Shown: piece by piece, positions 29,401 through 36,820 of the stretch
Layout of the letters: each line of letters begins with the position of its first letter
How positions within the stretch are numbered: the first letter of the stretch is position 1
Source: Lactiplantibacillus xiangfangensis
Lineage (GTDB): Bacteria; Bacillota; Bacilli; Lactobacillales; Lactobacillaceae
Assembly (NCBI RefSeq): GCF_001438845.1
Contig: NZ_JQCL01000068.1
Location: forward strand, 1 to 64,000
DNA length: 64,000 nt
Reading direction: 5' to 3'
Translations under genes and position numbers: made by a program
Notes under the pieces: model-generated
The model's database searches: none
Seen by the model: only the letters and a program-made list of their open reading frames with translations
Told to the model about the DNA's origin: nothing

Positions 29401-29521
29401 CCGCCCCTAAGCCGGCACTGCTACCCAATAAAATCAACGTTGTTCTCCAATTGCGTTTAAACTGCTGATGCTGATTTTGTTGCGCTATTTTTTGAATCTT
29501 TTGTAATTTTGTTAAACGCAT
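26402..29521 (-). CDS. LPXTG-anchored MucBP adhesin with internalin-like region
   Basis: Large cell-surface protein of 1039 residues. The long N-terminal signal sequence has a basic start and a hydrophobic core (LILLGSSAGLGAGLWTL). A Thr/Ser/Ala-rich low-complexity stalk runs to about residue 190. Residues 200-380 are leucine-rich-repeat-like (IDLSPLENDRF, INLSDNSLTDFSPLGGI). Several MucBP-type modules follow, for example LTINYVDAAGQTIAPS near residue 580, then a Ser/Ala-rich spacer. The C-terminus has the sortase motif LPQTNE, a hydrophobic segment and KRLFKRER. The LPQTxE form is what L. plantarum sortase substrates use. MucBP modules suggest mucus or glycan binding. It is a single-gene unit with its own promoter and terminator. 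Confidence 0.9.
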   Translation of the reverse strand: MRLTKLQKIQKIAQQNQHQQFKRNWRTTLILLGSSAGLGAGLWTLSVAAATTTTTSVTTPPTTVSSVTTNSTTSATAVTLSTGSTTSATTSAAAPTATTSSGTATPASAATTTTTTTTTTTATTSAGAGFVLPSLAVSAPSSAFGSTASAGTVSAASGATSTTSQTTSQATASAGSQAMMSAASQAASLAALPDTTVVTFADPGLEANVLSDLKLTGSVTLGSIRHFTGSSFNIGTTNVPLMVTSFNGMQYLQSLPAATTISLFTKTQNPGIDLSPLENDRFNQITVETHDMSLMNLKPLIFIDPTTISMVQLCGSINSDLTDYQNNPQGMTNAQLAQIGPWLTAIGNTSSANGGADINLSDNSLTDFSPLGGITKPTMVVAIGERVNYATTPVNLVIGQPATFTALPLTGMAGESLTGHYQATLSGSPTLAATDTTHPQEPDLTSLGNGQYQIATAYPTYPNVNWFAYGLRGYYDFTTAQEFYTNFVDLNYPNSVTFEYDIMVYQPANWLTNPELNVKYDDETTGMPLQPAELIKGTTIGSTYDLTPETTIAGYRFDPERSSSPTGKYTQDPQALTFSFERQAAGGLTINYVDAAGQTIAPSTTIGGYVGATYQSTPLTIPGYTYQKLAATSLPVSGTLPLAAGTIDYQYTANKLTRTVQYRDVTTDQVLASDPVTGAYKSVASYDPAATIAAYEAKGYQLMTNNCPTGGALFEDPTPTATYEVELAHKTAVLTPATPSLPADVTLEQQVNRTVNYVSPTGTLVAAPMQQTLNFTRSALRDLVTGDTTYGPWTPTASTGFDAVTPPTIHNMVPDVSVIPAEDTVTASTPDKVVTVVYTPAGPSDVVNDEPTSGAESSASSSSTTNSGASSSSSESTSSSAGAGSSESTGSSSSAGSATGSAPESAAQSEAAPAIEIDQSGTPIQLSATNQPTVSVATPVPATRPAVSTPILSKKPTVAPVVNGQPAAHSKVASAQSAATPTGIDSSWLRGIKPSQPVAGASQLPQTNEQKPATTVFGLILIVLGSLMVGMKRLFKRER

Positions 29522-29570
29522 GGTTCAAACGACCTTTCTAAAAGCTCAGCCAGTTCATCGAAAAAATTAA

Positions 29571-29599
29571 AGTATACCAATACCGCTTTATTTAGTCGA
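29571..29599 (-). promoter_or_regulatory. promoter of the adhesin gene
   Basis: Minus-strand TCGACT (29594-29599), a 17-bp spacer ending in TGG, and TATACT (29571-29576), 50 bp ahead of the start. It is an extended -10 type. An inverted repeat (29585-29596 with 29639-29649) flanks it on the upstream side. The rest of the 290-bp gap is AT-rich and has the ktrA terminator. Confidence 0.55.
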
Positions 29600-29741
29600 A
29601 ATTAGCCTAGCCCTTACTTTACCAATAGGTATACCATCACTAAATAAGCATCACAATTATCAGGCTTGTACACGTCTTGTTTTATTAATTTACATTCGCT
29701 TACCTAGTTAGGAAAGCTTCCTTAACCAAATTCATTGCATC

Positions 29742-29788
29742 AAAAAAGTAGCTTTCGAGAAAATGAACGTTTCCTGAAAAGCTACTTT
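29742..29788 (-). terminator. terminator of ktrB-ktrA
   Basis: Stem AAGTAGCTTTtC / GaAAGCTACTT with flanking A and T runs, 24 bases after ktrA. Confidence 0.8.
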
Positions 29789-29811
29789 GATAAGAAGATC
29801 GTTACTAAGTC

Positions 29812-30474
29812 TTATTTTTTCAACGCTTCATCCAGTGCGTTGACCCCTTTAATCGGGCCGACCACCGTTAAGACGTCATCCGTGGCCATCATATCCGTTG
29901 GCTGCGGTGCCACGTTGATACTTTTACCATGTTTAATGGCAATAACCGTTAAGCCAAACCGTTCCCGTAAGTTTAAATCAATTAGATTTTGATCAACAAA
30001 GTTAGGGTCCGTAATTTCAATGGCCGCAAGTGTGTATTCATCGCTGAGGTCGATAAAATTCAAGATATGATTAGACAACAGTTTTCGCACGATGCCGTGT
30101 CCCATGTCACGTTCAGGGAAAACGACCTGATCCGCACCGACACGCTGTAATACCCGGCCCTGATCACTCGTTTCAGCCTTCGCAATCACCTTTTTAGCGC
30201 CCAGCTCCTTGCTAAGCATCGTCGTTAAGATACTGGCTTCCATATTATTACCAATTCCAATAATCACGTAGTCAAAGGAATCCACGTTTAAATCACGTAA
30301 AACTTCCTCGTCGCGGGTGTCAGCAATCATCGTTTGCGTTGCGATATCCATCAATTCGTTAACCGGCCCTTCATTAATATCGACCGCCAAAACGTCTTGA
30401 TGTTCCTCAACCAGGGTGCGAACAACGCTCTCACCGAATCGGCCCAGTCCAAAGACCGCAAAACTTTTTTTCAT
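29812..30474 (-). CDS. ktrA: potassium uptake regulatory subunit KtrA (RCK domain)
   Basis: Cytoplasmic gating ring subunit of a Ktr/Trk potassium transporter. 220 residues. The RCK_N Rossmann domain has VFGLGRFGES (GxGxxG at residues 9-14) and acidic DIN after the second strand for nucleotide binding. The RCK_C domain is at about 135-220. It is 12 bases downstream of the membrane subunit gene and in the same operon. Nucleotide or c-di-AMP control is known for the family; nothing here identifies the ligand directly. Confidence 0.93.
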   Translation of the reverse strand: MKKSFAVFGLGRFGESVVRTLVEEHQDVLAVDINEGPVNELMDIATQTMIADTRDEEVLRDLNVDSFDYVIIGIGNNMEASILTTMLSKELGAKKVIAKAETSDQGRVLQRVGADQVVFPERDMGHGIVRKLLSNHILNFIDLSDEYTLAAIEITDPNFVDQNLIDLNLRERFGLTVIAIKHGKSINVAPQPTDMMATDDVLTVVGPIKGVNALDEALKK

Positions 30475-30486
30475 TATGGGACACTC

Positions 30487-31839
30487 CTAACCTATCAAAA
30501 TATTTTCTGCCGGATAACGAATCATGTTAACTTTGGCCTGGCGTTTAGACAACGCGTACAGTGAGGTAAAAATGCCGACCCGTCCAATAAACATCAACAA
30601 CATAATTACCAGTTTACCAATAACCGTTAAGTGTGGGGTGAGCCCTAAACTTAACCCCACCGTCCCAAACGCTGATAAAACTTCAAATAAGACGTACTCC
30701 AAGCCAAAACCATTAGGTATTTTTTCAGTCTGCGTCAAGATCAACGTTGCAATCGTAATCACGATGCTGGCTAAAAAGATCAGTAACAAAGCGCGGCTGA
30801 TATTCTCTTGATTGAAGCGCCGGTGACTAAATTCGACGTCTTGCCGCCCCCGAATCTGCGCAATACTTTGAAACATCAAAATCCCAAAGGTCGTCGTTTT
30901 GATCCCCCCGGCGGTTGATCCAGGCGTCCCACCAATAAACATCAAAATCATGAGCACGAATAAACTCCCGGCTTGTAGTTGTCCAGTTGGCATCGTAATC
31001 AACCCAGCCGTCCGGGGCGTCACACTTAAGAATAGCGTGTTAATCGTCCGCGTAAACCACGGCGTACCCGTCGGGAGTAACTTTAAATCACGTTCGGTCA
31101 CGAGTAACAGTAAAAAGCCAATGACAAACAGGCTTAGCGTCGTCAGTAAGGTCAGTTTCGAGTTTAACGTCAACCGTTTACGTTCGTGATAAAGCAGTAA
31201 GTCCCGCCAAACTAAGAAGCCAAGTCCCCCAGCGACAATTAAGATCATTGTTACGATCAAAACGTAATTGTCACCACGAAAGCCAAGCAGACTATCGCCA
31301 AATACGTCAAAACCGGCGTTACAAAATGACATCACCGCGTGGTATAAAGAAACGTATAACCCGCGGCCCCAACCGTAACGGGGAATAAAGTCGACTGCCA
31401 GCAAGCCCATGCCACCCACTTGAAACAGTAGCGATAAGCCAACCACGTAGCGCATCACACTCTTAGTGTCACTTAAATTTTCCAAATTCAACGACGCCTT
31501 GACCATCAGTTGGGTCGAAAGCCCAATTTGTCGGCGCATAATGTTAAATAGTAACACGGCAAACGTCATGTAGCCCAAGGCACCAACTTCGGATAAGCCC
31601 AAAATTACCAGTTGGCCAAACGCTGTCCAGTGATCAGCGGTGCTAACAACGGTCAGTCCGGTAATGCAAGTCGCCGAGGTCGCCGTAAATAACAAGTTGA
31701 TAAAACTAGTCGTGTGCCCGCTTTGCGTTGCCCATGGTAAGCTCAGTAAAATACTCCCAATCGTGATCAAGACAATAAAGCCCGCAACCATTTTTTTAGA
31801 TAATGTATCAAAAAGTTTAATCCGTGCAAATCGTTTCAT
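30487..31839 (-). CDS. ktrB: potassium uptake membrane subunit KtrB (TrkH family)
   Basis: 450-residue polytopic membrane protein of the TrkH/KtrB superfamily that forms the potassium pore. The four pore loops with selectivity glycines are visible: TSATCITGLTVV, SFCNAGFDVFG, TPRTAGLITM and SAFGTVGLSLG. The GGTPGSTAGGIKTTT stretch between the third and fourth repeats is a family hallmark. A short basic N-terminus precedes the first helix. It pairs with ktrA directly downstream. Confidence 0.94.
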   Translation of the reverse strand: MKRFARIKLFDTLSKKMVAGFIVLITIGSILLSLPWATQSGHTTSFINLLFTATSATCITGLTVVSTADHWTAFGQLVILGLSEVGALGYMTFAVLLFNIMRRQIGLSTQLMVKASLNLENLSDTKSVMRYVVGLSLLFQVGGMGLLAVDFIPRYGWGRGLYVSLYHAVMSFCNAGFDVFGDSLLGFRGDNYVLIVTMILIVAGGLGFLVWRDLLLYHERKRLTLNSKLTLLTTLSLFVIGFLLLLVTERDLKLLPTGTPWFTRTINTLFLSVTPRTAGLITMPTGQLQAGSLFVLMILMFIGGTPGSTAGGIKTTTFGILMFQSIAQIRGRQDVEFSHRRFNQENISRALLLIFLASIVITIATLILTQTEKIPNGFGLEYVLFEVLSAFGTVGLSLGLTPHLTVIGKLVIMLLMFIGRVGIFTSLYALSKRQAKVNMIRYPAENILIG

Positions 31840-31930
31840 TTTTATCCATCCTAATTGCTATACTTCCCTTAGCTTAAGCAACCCGGCGCTGAAAAGCAAG
31901 GTTGAAATCTAGTTACCAATGTGGCTACTC

Positions 31931-31976
31931 AAAAAAGAGCCGTTATCAGCGACTTAACGCTAATAACGACTCCTTT
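31931..31976 (-). terminator. terminator of the PTS/aldolase operon
   Basis: Stem GAGtCGTTATtAGCGtTAA / gTCGCTgATAACGgCTC read on the minus strand, followed by six T, 32 bases after the IIB gene. Confidence 0.85.
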
Positions 31977-32007
31977 CGGTTAACTTTCAATCTTTAATAG
32001 ACTGTCA

Positions 32008-32481
32008 TTATTTCAACAAATCTTTCATTTCAACTTTTTCATTTTGCGGCATAATCTGAATAAACACATGAACCTGTTTATCCATTAGACGTTGGAATGA
32101 AGCCTTTTCATCCTCACTAACTGAAATAGTATGATACAGACGTTCACGACCTTTTTTAGCTCCCATACCACCAAGATCAATTTGAGAAATATCGATGCCA
32201 TGGTCAACTAAATATTCCAAGGTTTGTGGTACTTTTACCAGTACGATGGTTGGCGCTTCCAAAGGACTGGATAAGAAAGTAACCGCATCCTCTTTATTGA
32301 ACACACCAATCGCCATTGTTTCTGGAATGGCATTCTCGAGAACGTTAATCATAAAATCATCTTTAGCAACACCATCATCAACTACCAAGACCTGTTCAGC
32401 ATTTGTAACTTTACTCCAAGCTGTCATGACTTGACCATGAATTAAACGATCATCAATCCTTGTTAAGACTAAGTTTTGCAT
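32008..32481 (-). CDS. PTS mannose-family EIIB component
   Basis: 157-residue phosphotransfer protein of the mannose/sorbose PTS family. The phosphorylated histidine is in DDRLIHGQV (His15), the standard site that receives phosphate from IIA and passes it to the sugar at the membrane. The rest follows the IIB(man) fold, with VDDGVAKDD and IDLGGMGAKKGR stretches. It overlaps the IIA gene by 29 bases, and its GGGAGG ribosome site lies inside that gene. Last gene of the operon. The sugar cannot be read from the sequence. Confidence 0.92.
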   Translation of the reverse strand: MQNLVLTRIDDRLIHGQVMTAWSKVTNAEQVLVVDDGVAKDDFMINVLENAIPETMAIGVFNKEDAVTFLSSPLEAPTIVLVKVPQTLEYLVDHGIDISQIDLGGMGAKKGRERLYHTISVSEDEKASFQRLMDKQVHVFIQIMPQNEKVEMKDLLK

Positions 32482-32884
32482 GTTTATGTCCTCCCTGATT
32501 AGACAGATTAATTAATTCAATGCCTTTGTTTTCATTCATCAATGCAGTATTTGTGAGCTCATCAACGGTTGAGCTTTCAGTTCTAGTCGTCACAACACTA
32601 ATTAACATTGGTAAGTTCATTCCAGTAATTAAATCAAAATCAAATTTGCTCTTCAAAAATCCAGCAGAGTTATACGGAGTACCACCCTTTATGTCACAGA
32701 AGACAAGACTCTTCTTCTTAAAAGTCTTCAGTTTCGCCTCAATCTGATCTCGATAATCATCTGGTGACTGTCCTTCTTTTAATGATAGCGCTTCTACATG
32801 TTCCTGTGGACCCGCAATCATTTGCAAACTGGCTAGTAACCCTTCACAGAACGGGCCGTGACTAATTAGTAAAATATCAACCAT
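32453..32884 (-). CDS. PTS mannose-family EIIA component
   Basis: 143-residue IIA domain protein. The phospho-accepting histidine is His9 in LLISHGPF. The CDIKGGTPYNSAG stretch is a typical IIA(man) motif near the active site. It takes phosphate from HPr and gives it to IIB. Separate IIA and IIB chains contrast with E. coli ManX, where they are fused, while IIC and IID, usually separate, are fused in the neighbouring gene. Confidence 0.92.
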   Translation of the reverse strand: MVDILLISHGPFCEGLLASLQMIAGPQEHVEALSLKEGQSPDDYRDQIEAKLKTFKKKSLVFCDIKGGTPYNSAGFLKSKFDFDLITGMNLPMLISVVTTRTESSTVDELTNTALMNENKGIELINLSNQGGHKHAKLSLNKD

Positions 32885-32896
32885 TAATTAATCCCC

Positions 32897-34579
32897 CTAT
32901 TTTACAATACCTAAAACGTTTAGGTAAGATAGTGCAATCCCAACGACAAAGATACCAATGATAATCCAAGTAGGGTTTACTTTTTTAGCAACTAACCACC
33001 AAATTAAAACGGTAATCCCTAGTGGAATTAATCCTGGTGCCAACGTATTCAAGATTGCTTGTAACTTCATCGTACTCTTGCCGACTTCCCAAACCAACGG
33101 CGTCTTCACCGTAACTCGAGTTGCAGCCATAGCACCAACAACCATCAATCCAACAATACTAAAGGCGTTAGTAACTTTGTCAATCACACCATTTTTCAAG
33201 ATCTGGATAACAGAACTCTTACCTTGACGATACCCAAACATGAATAGGAAATAACCTAGTGAATAGATAATCAGTTCAAAGACAACCGTGAACAAGATAG
33301 GGCCAAGATAATTCCCAGCCAATGCCATAGATGCCCCAACACTAGCTAAAATTGGGAAAAGAATTCCTTGTTGAACCGTATCACCGATACCAGCTGCAGG
33401 ACCCATTAAACCGGTCCGAACACCATTGATATCATCTTCAGAAACTGCTTGGCCATTGGCACGAGCCTCTTCCATTGATAAAGCAACACCATGGATGATT
33501 GGTCCAACCATGTGTGGTTCAGTGTTAAAGAACACCATATACTTCTTTAATTCTTCTGCTTGGCGTTTAGGGTCATCATACAATTTTCTAATTGGATGAA
33601 TCATCATGTTCGTTAAGCCCAGAGCTTGTAATCGTTCATAATTATAAGCCGCTTCATCTGATTGTTCCCAAAGCCAAGTCTTAACTAAATCACGGTGAGT
33701 TAATTTCCGTTTGTAATCATCCGCACTGATTGTTTCTGGTTCTGCACTCGCAGTAGCAACATCAGTTGCAACTGCTTCAGTTTGACCAGTCCGATTGTTT
33801 AAGCTCAAACGACGAACTTGTTTCTTAGCAGTTTGATGCGCATTTTTCTTGCCACTAGTCTGGCTAACAAAGATTAAGAACGCAATCGCTGCAGAGAAGA
33901 TTGCAATCGCCATAATGTCTAATTTCAGATAAACTGCTAAGAAAAATCCAATAATGAAAAATGCATTTAAGCTACGTTTGCCAAGATAGTTTAATAACAT
34001 CGCAATCCCAAGTGCTGGCATTAGGCCACCAACAACTTCAAGTGCAGTCGTTAAATCTTTTGGAATCGCGTTAATAAGTGCAGTTGCCCAAGTTTTACCA
34101 AATAAAACTAAACAGAATGCTGGAATCCCATAAACGACAAATGATACGATAAATGATGGAACATAATTCAACCAACGAATTGCACCAACGTTACCTTTAT
34201 CCAACTCTTGATCGGCACGGTGTACCCAGAAAGAGTTAATTGTTTGGTAAATTTGTACCATCAATAAACCTAACAGACTAAATGGAATAGCGAAAGTAAC
34301 GGCTAGTTTAGGATTAGCACCTGAAAGAATTGTTAAAGCAGTCCCATAGATACCTGCAACCATAGTGTTACTTGGCATTACCCCACCGGCATTGATCCAG
34401 CCAAGATAAACCAACTGGATATTAGCACCAGCTAACATCCCTAACATCGGGTGTCCCATAAAGACCCCAACGATAATCCCGGTTGTTAAAGGATACGTCA
34501 TACAACGTGTAATCGGTGCAAAGAACCACCATTGAGAAATTATTGCTAAAAACGCAACTAAAAGCGCTGATAATAACAT
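32897..34579 (-). CDS. PTS mannose-family fused EIIC-EIID permease
   Basis: 560-residue membrane protein carrying both sugar-translocating subunits of a mannose-family PTS. Residues 1 to about 240 are the IIC (EII-Sor) domain, with GIIVGVFMGHPMLGMLAGAN and the VMPSNTMVAG stretch. Residues about 245-290 are a polar linker with no membrane segment. From about 290 the IID domain follows, with the diagnostic FNTEPHMVGPIIHGVALSMEE and GLMGPAAGIGDTVQQG, ending in membrane helices. IIC and IID are usually separate genes. The frame is unbroken and both halves look complete, so this is a fusion and not an annotation slip. Start ATG 34579. Confidence 0.9.
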   Translation of the reverse strand: MLLSALLVAFLAIISQWWFFAPITRCMTYPLTTGIIVGVFMGHPMLGMLAGANIQLVYLGWINAGGVMPSNTMVAGIYGTALTILSGANPKLAVTFAIPFSLLGLLMVQIYQTINSFWVHRADQELDKGNVGAIRWLNYVPSFIVSFVVYGIPAFCLVLFGKTWATALINAIPKDLTTALEVVGGLMPALGIAMLLNYLGKRSLNAFFIIGFFLAVYLKLDIMAIAIFSAAIAFLIFVSQTSGKKNAHQTAKKQVRRLSLNNRTGQTEAVATDVATASAEPETISADDYKRKLTHRDLVKTWLWEQSDEAAYNYERLQALGLTNMMIHPIRKLYDDPKRQAEELKKYMVFFNTEPHMVGPIIHGVALSMEEARANGQAVSEDDINGVRTGLMGPAAGIGDTVQQGILFPILASVGASMALAGNYLGPILFTVVFELIIYSLGYFLFMFGYRQGKSSVIQILKNGVIDKVTNAFSIVGLMVVGAMAATRVTVKTPLVWEVGKSTMKLQAILNTLAPGLIPLGITVLIWWLVAKKVNPTWIIIGIFVVGIALSYLNVLGIVK

Positions 34580-34617
34580 GTTTTGCCCTCCTTAGCTCAA
34601 TGTTAATTATTTAGTAA

Positions 34618-35328
34618 CTAAAGAATTGAAAAACCTAAAGCTTCAACATCAGAATGAAATCCTTGAACTGTTTCTAGTGACAATTCTTTAGTGTCTTTAC
34701 CTACCATTGATAATTTGTTAAGGACTGCATTCGTAACTGTGATAATATCAACACCAATTGATTCGGCTTGGAAAATATTTAATACTTCACGGCAACTAGC
34801 CCATAATAACCAAGCTTGGTCATACTGATTAGTTAACTCCACGGCGGCCTTCATCAATGGCATTGGATCAACACCAGTATCAGCAACCCGACCAGCAAAT
34901 ACAGAAACAATATTATGTGAGCCCGCCTTTAGAACTGGTAAAACTTCCTTAACTTGGTCCAATGTTAAAATAGCGGTTACATTAACTTGAATACCTTGTG
35001 CTGATAATTTTTTAATTAACGGTACTGAGGATTCACCTTTAGTGTTAGTAATTGGAATTTTCACAAAAACATTTTTACCCAAAGACGAAATCTTAACAGC
35101 TTCTTTTTCCATCGTATCAAAATCATCACCGAAAACTTCAAATGATACTGGCATCCCACCAACTGCCTTTAAAGCATCTTGTGCAAAATTAACATAATCT
35201 TTTACACCAGCCTTTTTCATCAGAGATGGGTTCGTTGTAAACCCTGAAACTGGCCATTTATCCTTAGCTTCAACCATTCCATCAACCGAAGCACCATCAG
35301 CATAAATATCGATATTAAACTTTGACAT
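34618..35328 (-). CDS. transaldolase / fructose-6-phosphate aldolase family enzyme
   Basis: 236-residue class I aldolase of the small transaldolase (TalC/FSA) group. The Schiff-base lysine is in FVKIPIT (Lys90), the conserved Asp is in IYADGAS (Asp11), and TTNPSLMKKAG is the family's early signature. Such enzymes cleave or join ketose phosphates such as fructose-6-phosphate, so it probably acts on the phosphorylated sugar brought in by the PTS encoded just downstream. The start is ATG 35328, eight bases after GGAGG. First gene of the operon, divergent from the LacI regulator. Confidence 0.88.
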   Translation of the reverse strand: MSKFNIDIYADGASVDGMVEAKDKWPVSGFTTNPSLMKKAGVKDYVNFAQDALKAVGGMPVSFEVFGDDFDTMEKEAVKISSLGKNVFVKIPITNTKGESSVPLIKKLSAQGIQVNVTAILTLDQVKEVLPVLKAGSHNIVSVFAGRVADTGVDPMPLMKAAVELTNQYDQAWLLWASCREVLNIFQAESIGVDIITVTNAVLNKLSMVGKDTKELSLETVQGFHSDVEALGFSIL

Positions 35329-35351
35329 ATTGAAAACCTCCAAGTTTTAAT

Positions 35352-35373
35352 TTTGCGGTAACGTTAACGCAAA
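35352..35373. promoter_or_regulatory. 22-bp palindrome, candidate operator near the aldolase gene
   Basis: TTTGCG-GTAACGTTAAC-GCAAA, symmetrical around ACGT except for one mismatched pair, with the central CG typical of LacI-family operators. It lies 24 bp ahead of the aldolase start, between promoter region and ribosome site, as expected for a repressor site. Confidence 0.6.
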
Positions 35374-35382
35374 TTGCCTATT

Positions 35383-35413
35383 TTTTGATAATGTCGCGAG
35401 GACATTATCAAAA
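35383..35413. promoter_or_regulatory. perfect inverted repeat with 13-bp arms
   Basis: TTTTGATAATGTC and GACATTATCAAAA, exactly complementary, around a GCGAG loop. It lies upstream of the aldolase gene. It could be a second operator or a hairpin at the start of the operon mRNA. It is not followed by a clean T-run on the minus strand. Confidence 0.6.
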
Positions 35414-35451
35414 TAAGAATTGCTATTTACTTTGTTAATAATTAAGCTAAC

Positions 35452-35480
35452 TTGCGAAAACGTTTCCACAACTTTATAAT
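35452..35480 (+). promoter_or_regulatory. promoter of the LacI-family regulator with cre-like overlap
   Basis: TTGCGA (35452-35457), 17 bp, TATAAT (35475-35480) facing the regulator gene, about 60 bp upstream. A cre-like or LacI-operator-like half-palindrome GCGAAAACGTTTCC (35454-35467) covers the -35 and spacer, matching 12 of 14 cre positions. Confidence 0.55.
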
Positions 35481-35542
35481 CCTATTAAACAACGTATAAT
35501 CAATACTGTCAAGATTATTTTTAGCAAGGGCGGAAAACACGT

Positions 35543-36568
35543 ATGAATAAAAAAAATAATGTTTCAATCAAAGATGTCGCAAAGGCAAGCGGCGTCTCAA
35601 TCACCACTGTATCTAGAATCATCAATAACACTGGGCGCTTTTCAAAAGTTACGCAAAAGAAAGTTATCCAAACAATCAATGACTTAGGCTACGAGCAAAA
35701 CAAACTGGCAGTCAGCTTAAGATCTAATAAGTCTAACACTGTTGGTATTATGGTCCCAGACATTACCAACGAATTCTACTCTGCAATTGTTAAAAAATGT
35801 GAACAGTTACTCTTTTCAAATGGTTACTCCAGTATCATCTGCAACACCGAACGGAGTAGTGAACGTGAAGCAGCTTATTCACAAGTCTTAATGGAGCATC
35901 GTGTTGACGGCTTGATTATTATTTCAAGTGCAATTGATGATTCAAAAGTCATTAAAACAACGACAATTCCGACAGTTTATATAGACCGTGACCCCCACTC
36001 TCACAATGAATTAATTGTTTCCTCGGACCATTATACTGGTGGTGAAATTGCGACAAAATTTATTTTGAATCATCAATTAAATCCTTTCTTAATTATGACT
36101 AAAACGAAAACTTCCTCTACCATGGAACGGGTACGTGCTTTTAAGGATGTCCTAAAAGAGCATCAAATTACAGACATCGAGTCAAGAATTCTCTCACTAG
36201 ATTTAACGTCAGATAAGTTTTTGGAAACGGTTCCATCTTTAGACAGCTATCTTCAAAAAATTGTTTCACTCAAAAAGCCTGCTGGAATTTTCGGTATAAA
36301 TGATAACGTTGCTTACATGATTATCAGAGCTGCCCAGCGACTAAACATTAACGTCCCCAAAACCATTAGTGTCATTGGTTTTGATGGAAACTCCTTCTCT
36401 GAGATATCAGCACCAAAAATTACGACTATCGTCCAAAACACAACTAAGCTGGCACAAGAATCCTGTCGACTGCTATTACAACAAATGACTACTCAAGATA
36501 AAGACGTTTCCCCGGCTATCATCAAAGTACCAGTACAATTAGTCATTAAGGAAAGCACGGTCCACTAA
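35543..36568 (+). CDS. LacI-family transcriptional regulator
   Basis: 341-residue repressor. The N-terminal helix-turn-helix is textbook (SIKDVAKASGVSITTVSRII), with a hinge helix at about residues 50-60. The periplasmic-binding-protein-like sensor domain starts NTVGIMVPDITNEFYSAIV and has the late VIGFDGNSFSEISAPKITTI signature. It is divergent from the aldolase/PTS operon, and palindromes lie between them, so it most probably controls that operon and itself. The inducer is unknown and could be the sugar phosphate. Confidence 0.93.
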   Translation: MNKKNNVSIKDVAKASGVSITTVSRIINNTGRFSKVTQKKVIQTINDLGYEQNKLAVSLRSNKSNTVGIMVPDITNEFYSAIVKKCEQLLFSNGYSSIICNTERSSEREAAYSQVLMEHRVDGLIIISSAIDDSKVIKTTTIPTVYIDRDPHSHNELIVSSDHYTGGEIATKFILNHQLNPFLIMTKTKTSSTMERVRAFKDVLKEHQITDIESRILSLDLTSDKFLETVPSLDSYLQKIVSLKKPAGIFGINDNVAYMIIRAAQRLNINVPKTISVIGFDGNSFSEISAPKITTIVQNTTKLAQESCRLLLQQMTTQDKDVSPAIIKVPVQLVIKESTVH

Positions 36569-36715
36569 CTAAAATCGACCACACGCCTTGATACAAAAGG
36601 TATGTGGAATCAAACATTAGATTACTTTCAAATTAAAGGTTGAAACTTAAATTTAGGGGTTAGTTACTGTTGTATCAATGACTGGACTAACAAAATTGGC
36701 TGTTTGTAAGCTATT

Positions 36716-36771
36716 CCGGTCGCCACTGATTTCACCTGCCACGACAGATTTATCATGGTCGACCTCTAGTT
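36716..36771 (-). repeat. short deletion form of structured module 2
   Basis: On the minus strand this begins CTAGAGGTCGACC, includes CTGTCGTG, and ends ATCAGTGGCGACCGG. It aligns with both ends of the full module at 43231-43395 but lacks the two internal hairpins. It lies about 50 bases after module 1 copy A, in the same relative order as the complete pair. The 764-bp gap 36569-37332 otherwise holds module 1, two terminators and AT-rich sequence without a gene I can support. Confidence 0.6.
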
Positions 36772-36820
36772 AAGGTGATTTTTCGATGAAAATTGATTTA
36801 GCTTACTTTTAATCAACCCT

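Noticed and set aside
29034-29468. Val/Ala-rich plus-strand frame opposite the adhesin N-terminus
   Set aside because: It is the reverse of a Thr/Ser-rich low-complexity stretch; repetitive codons keep the antisense open.
35383-35413. 13-bp-arm inverted repeat read as a plain terminator
   Set aside because: It lies upstream of both divergent genes and is not followed by a clear T-run on either strand, so an operator or leader hairpin is more likely.
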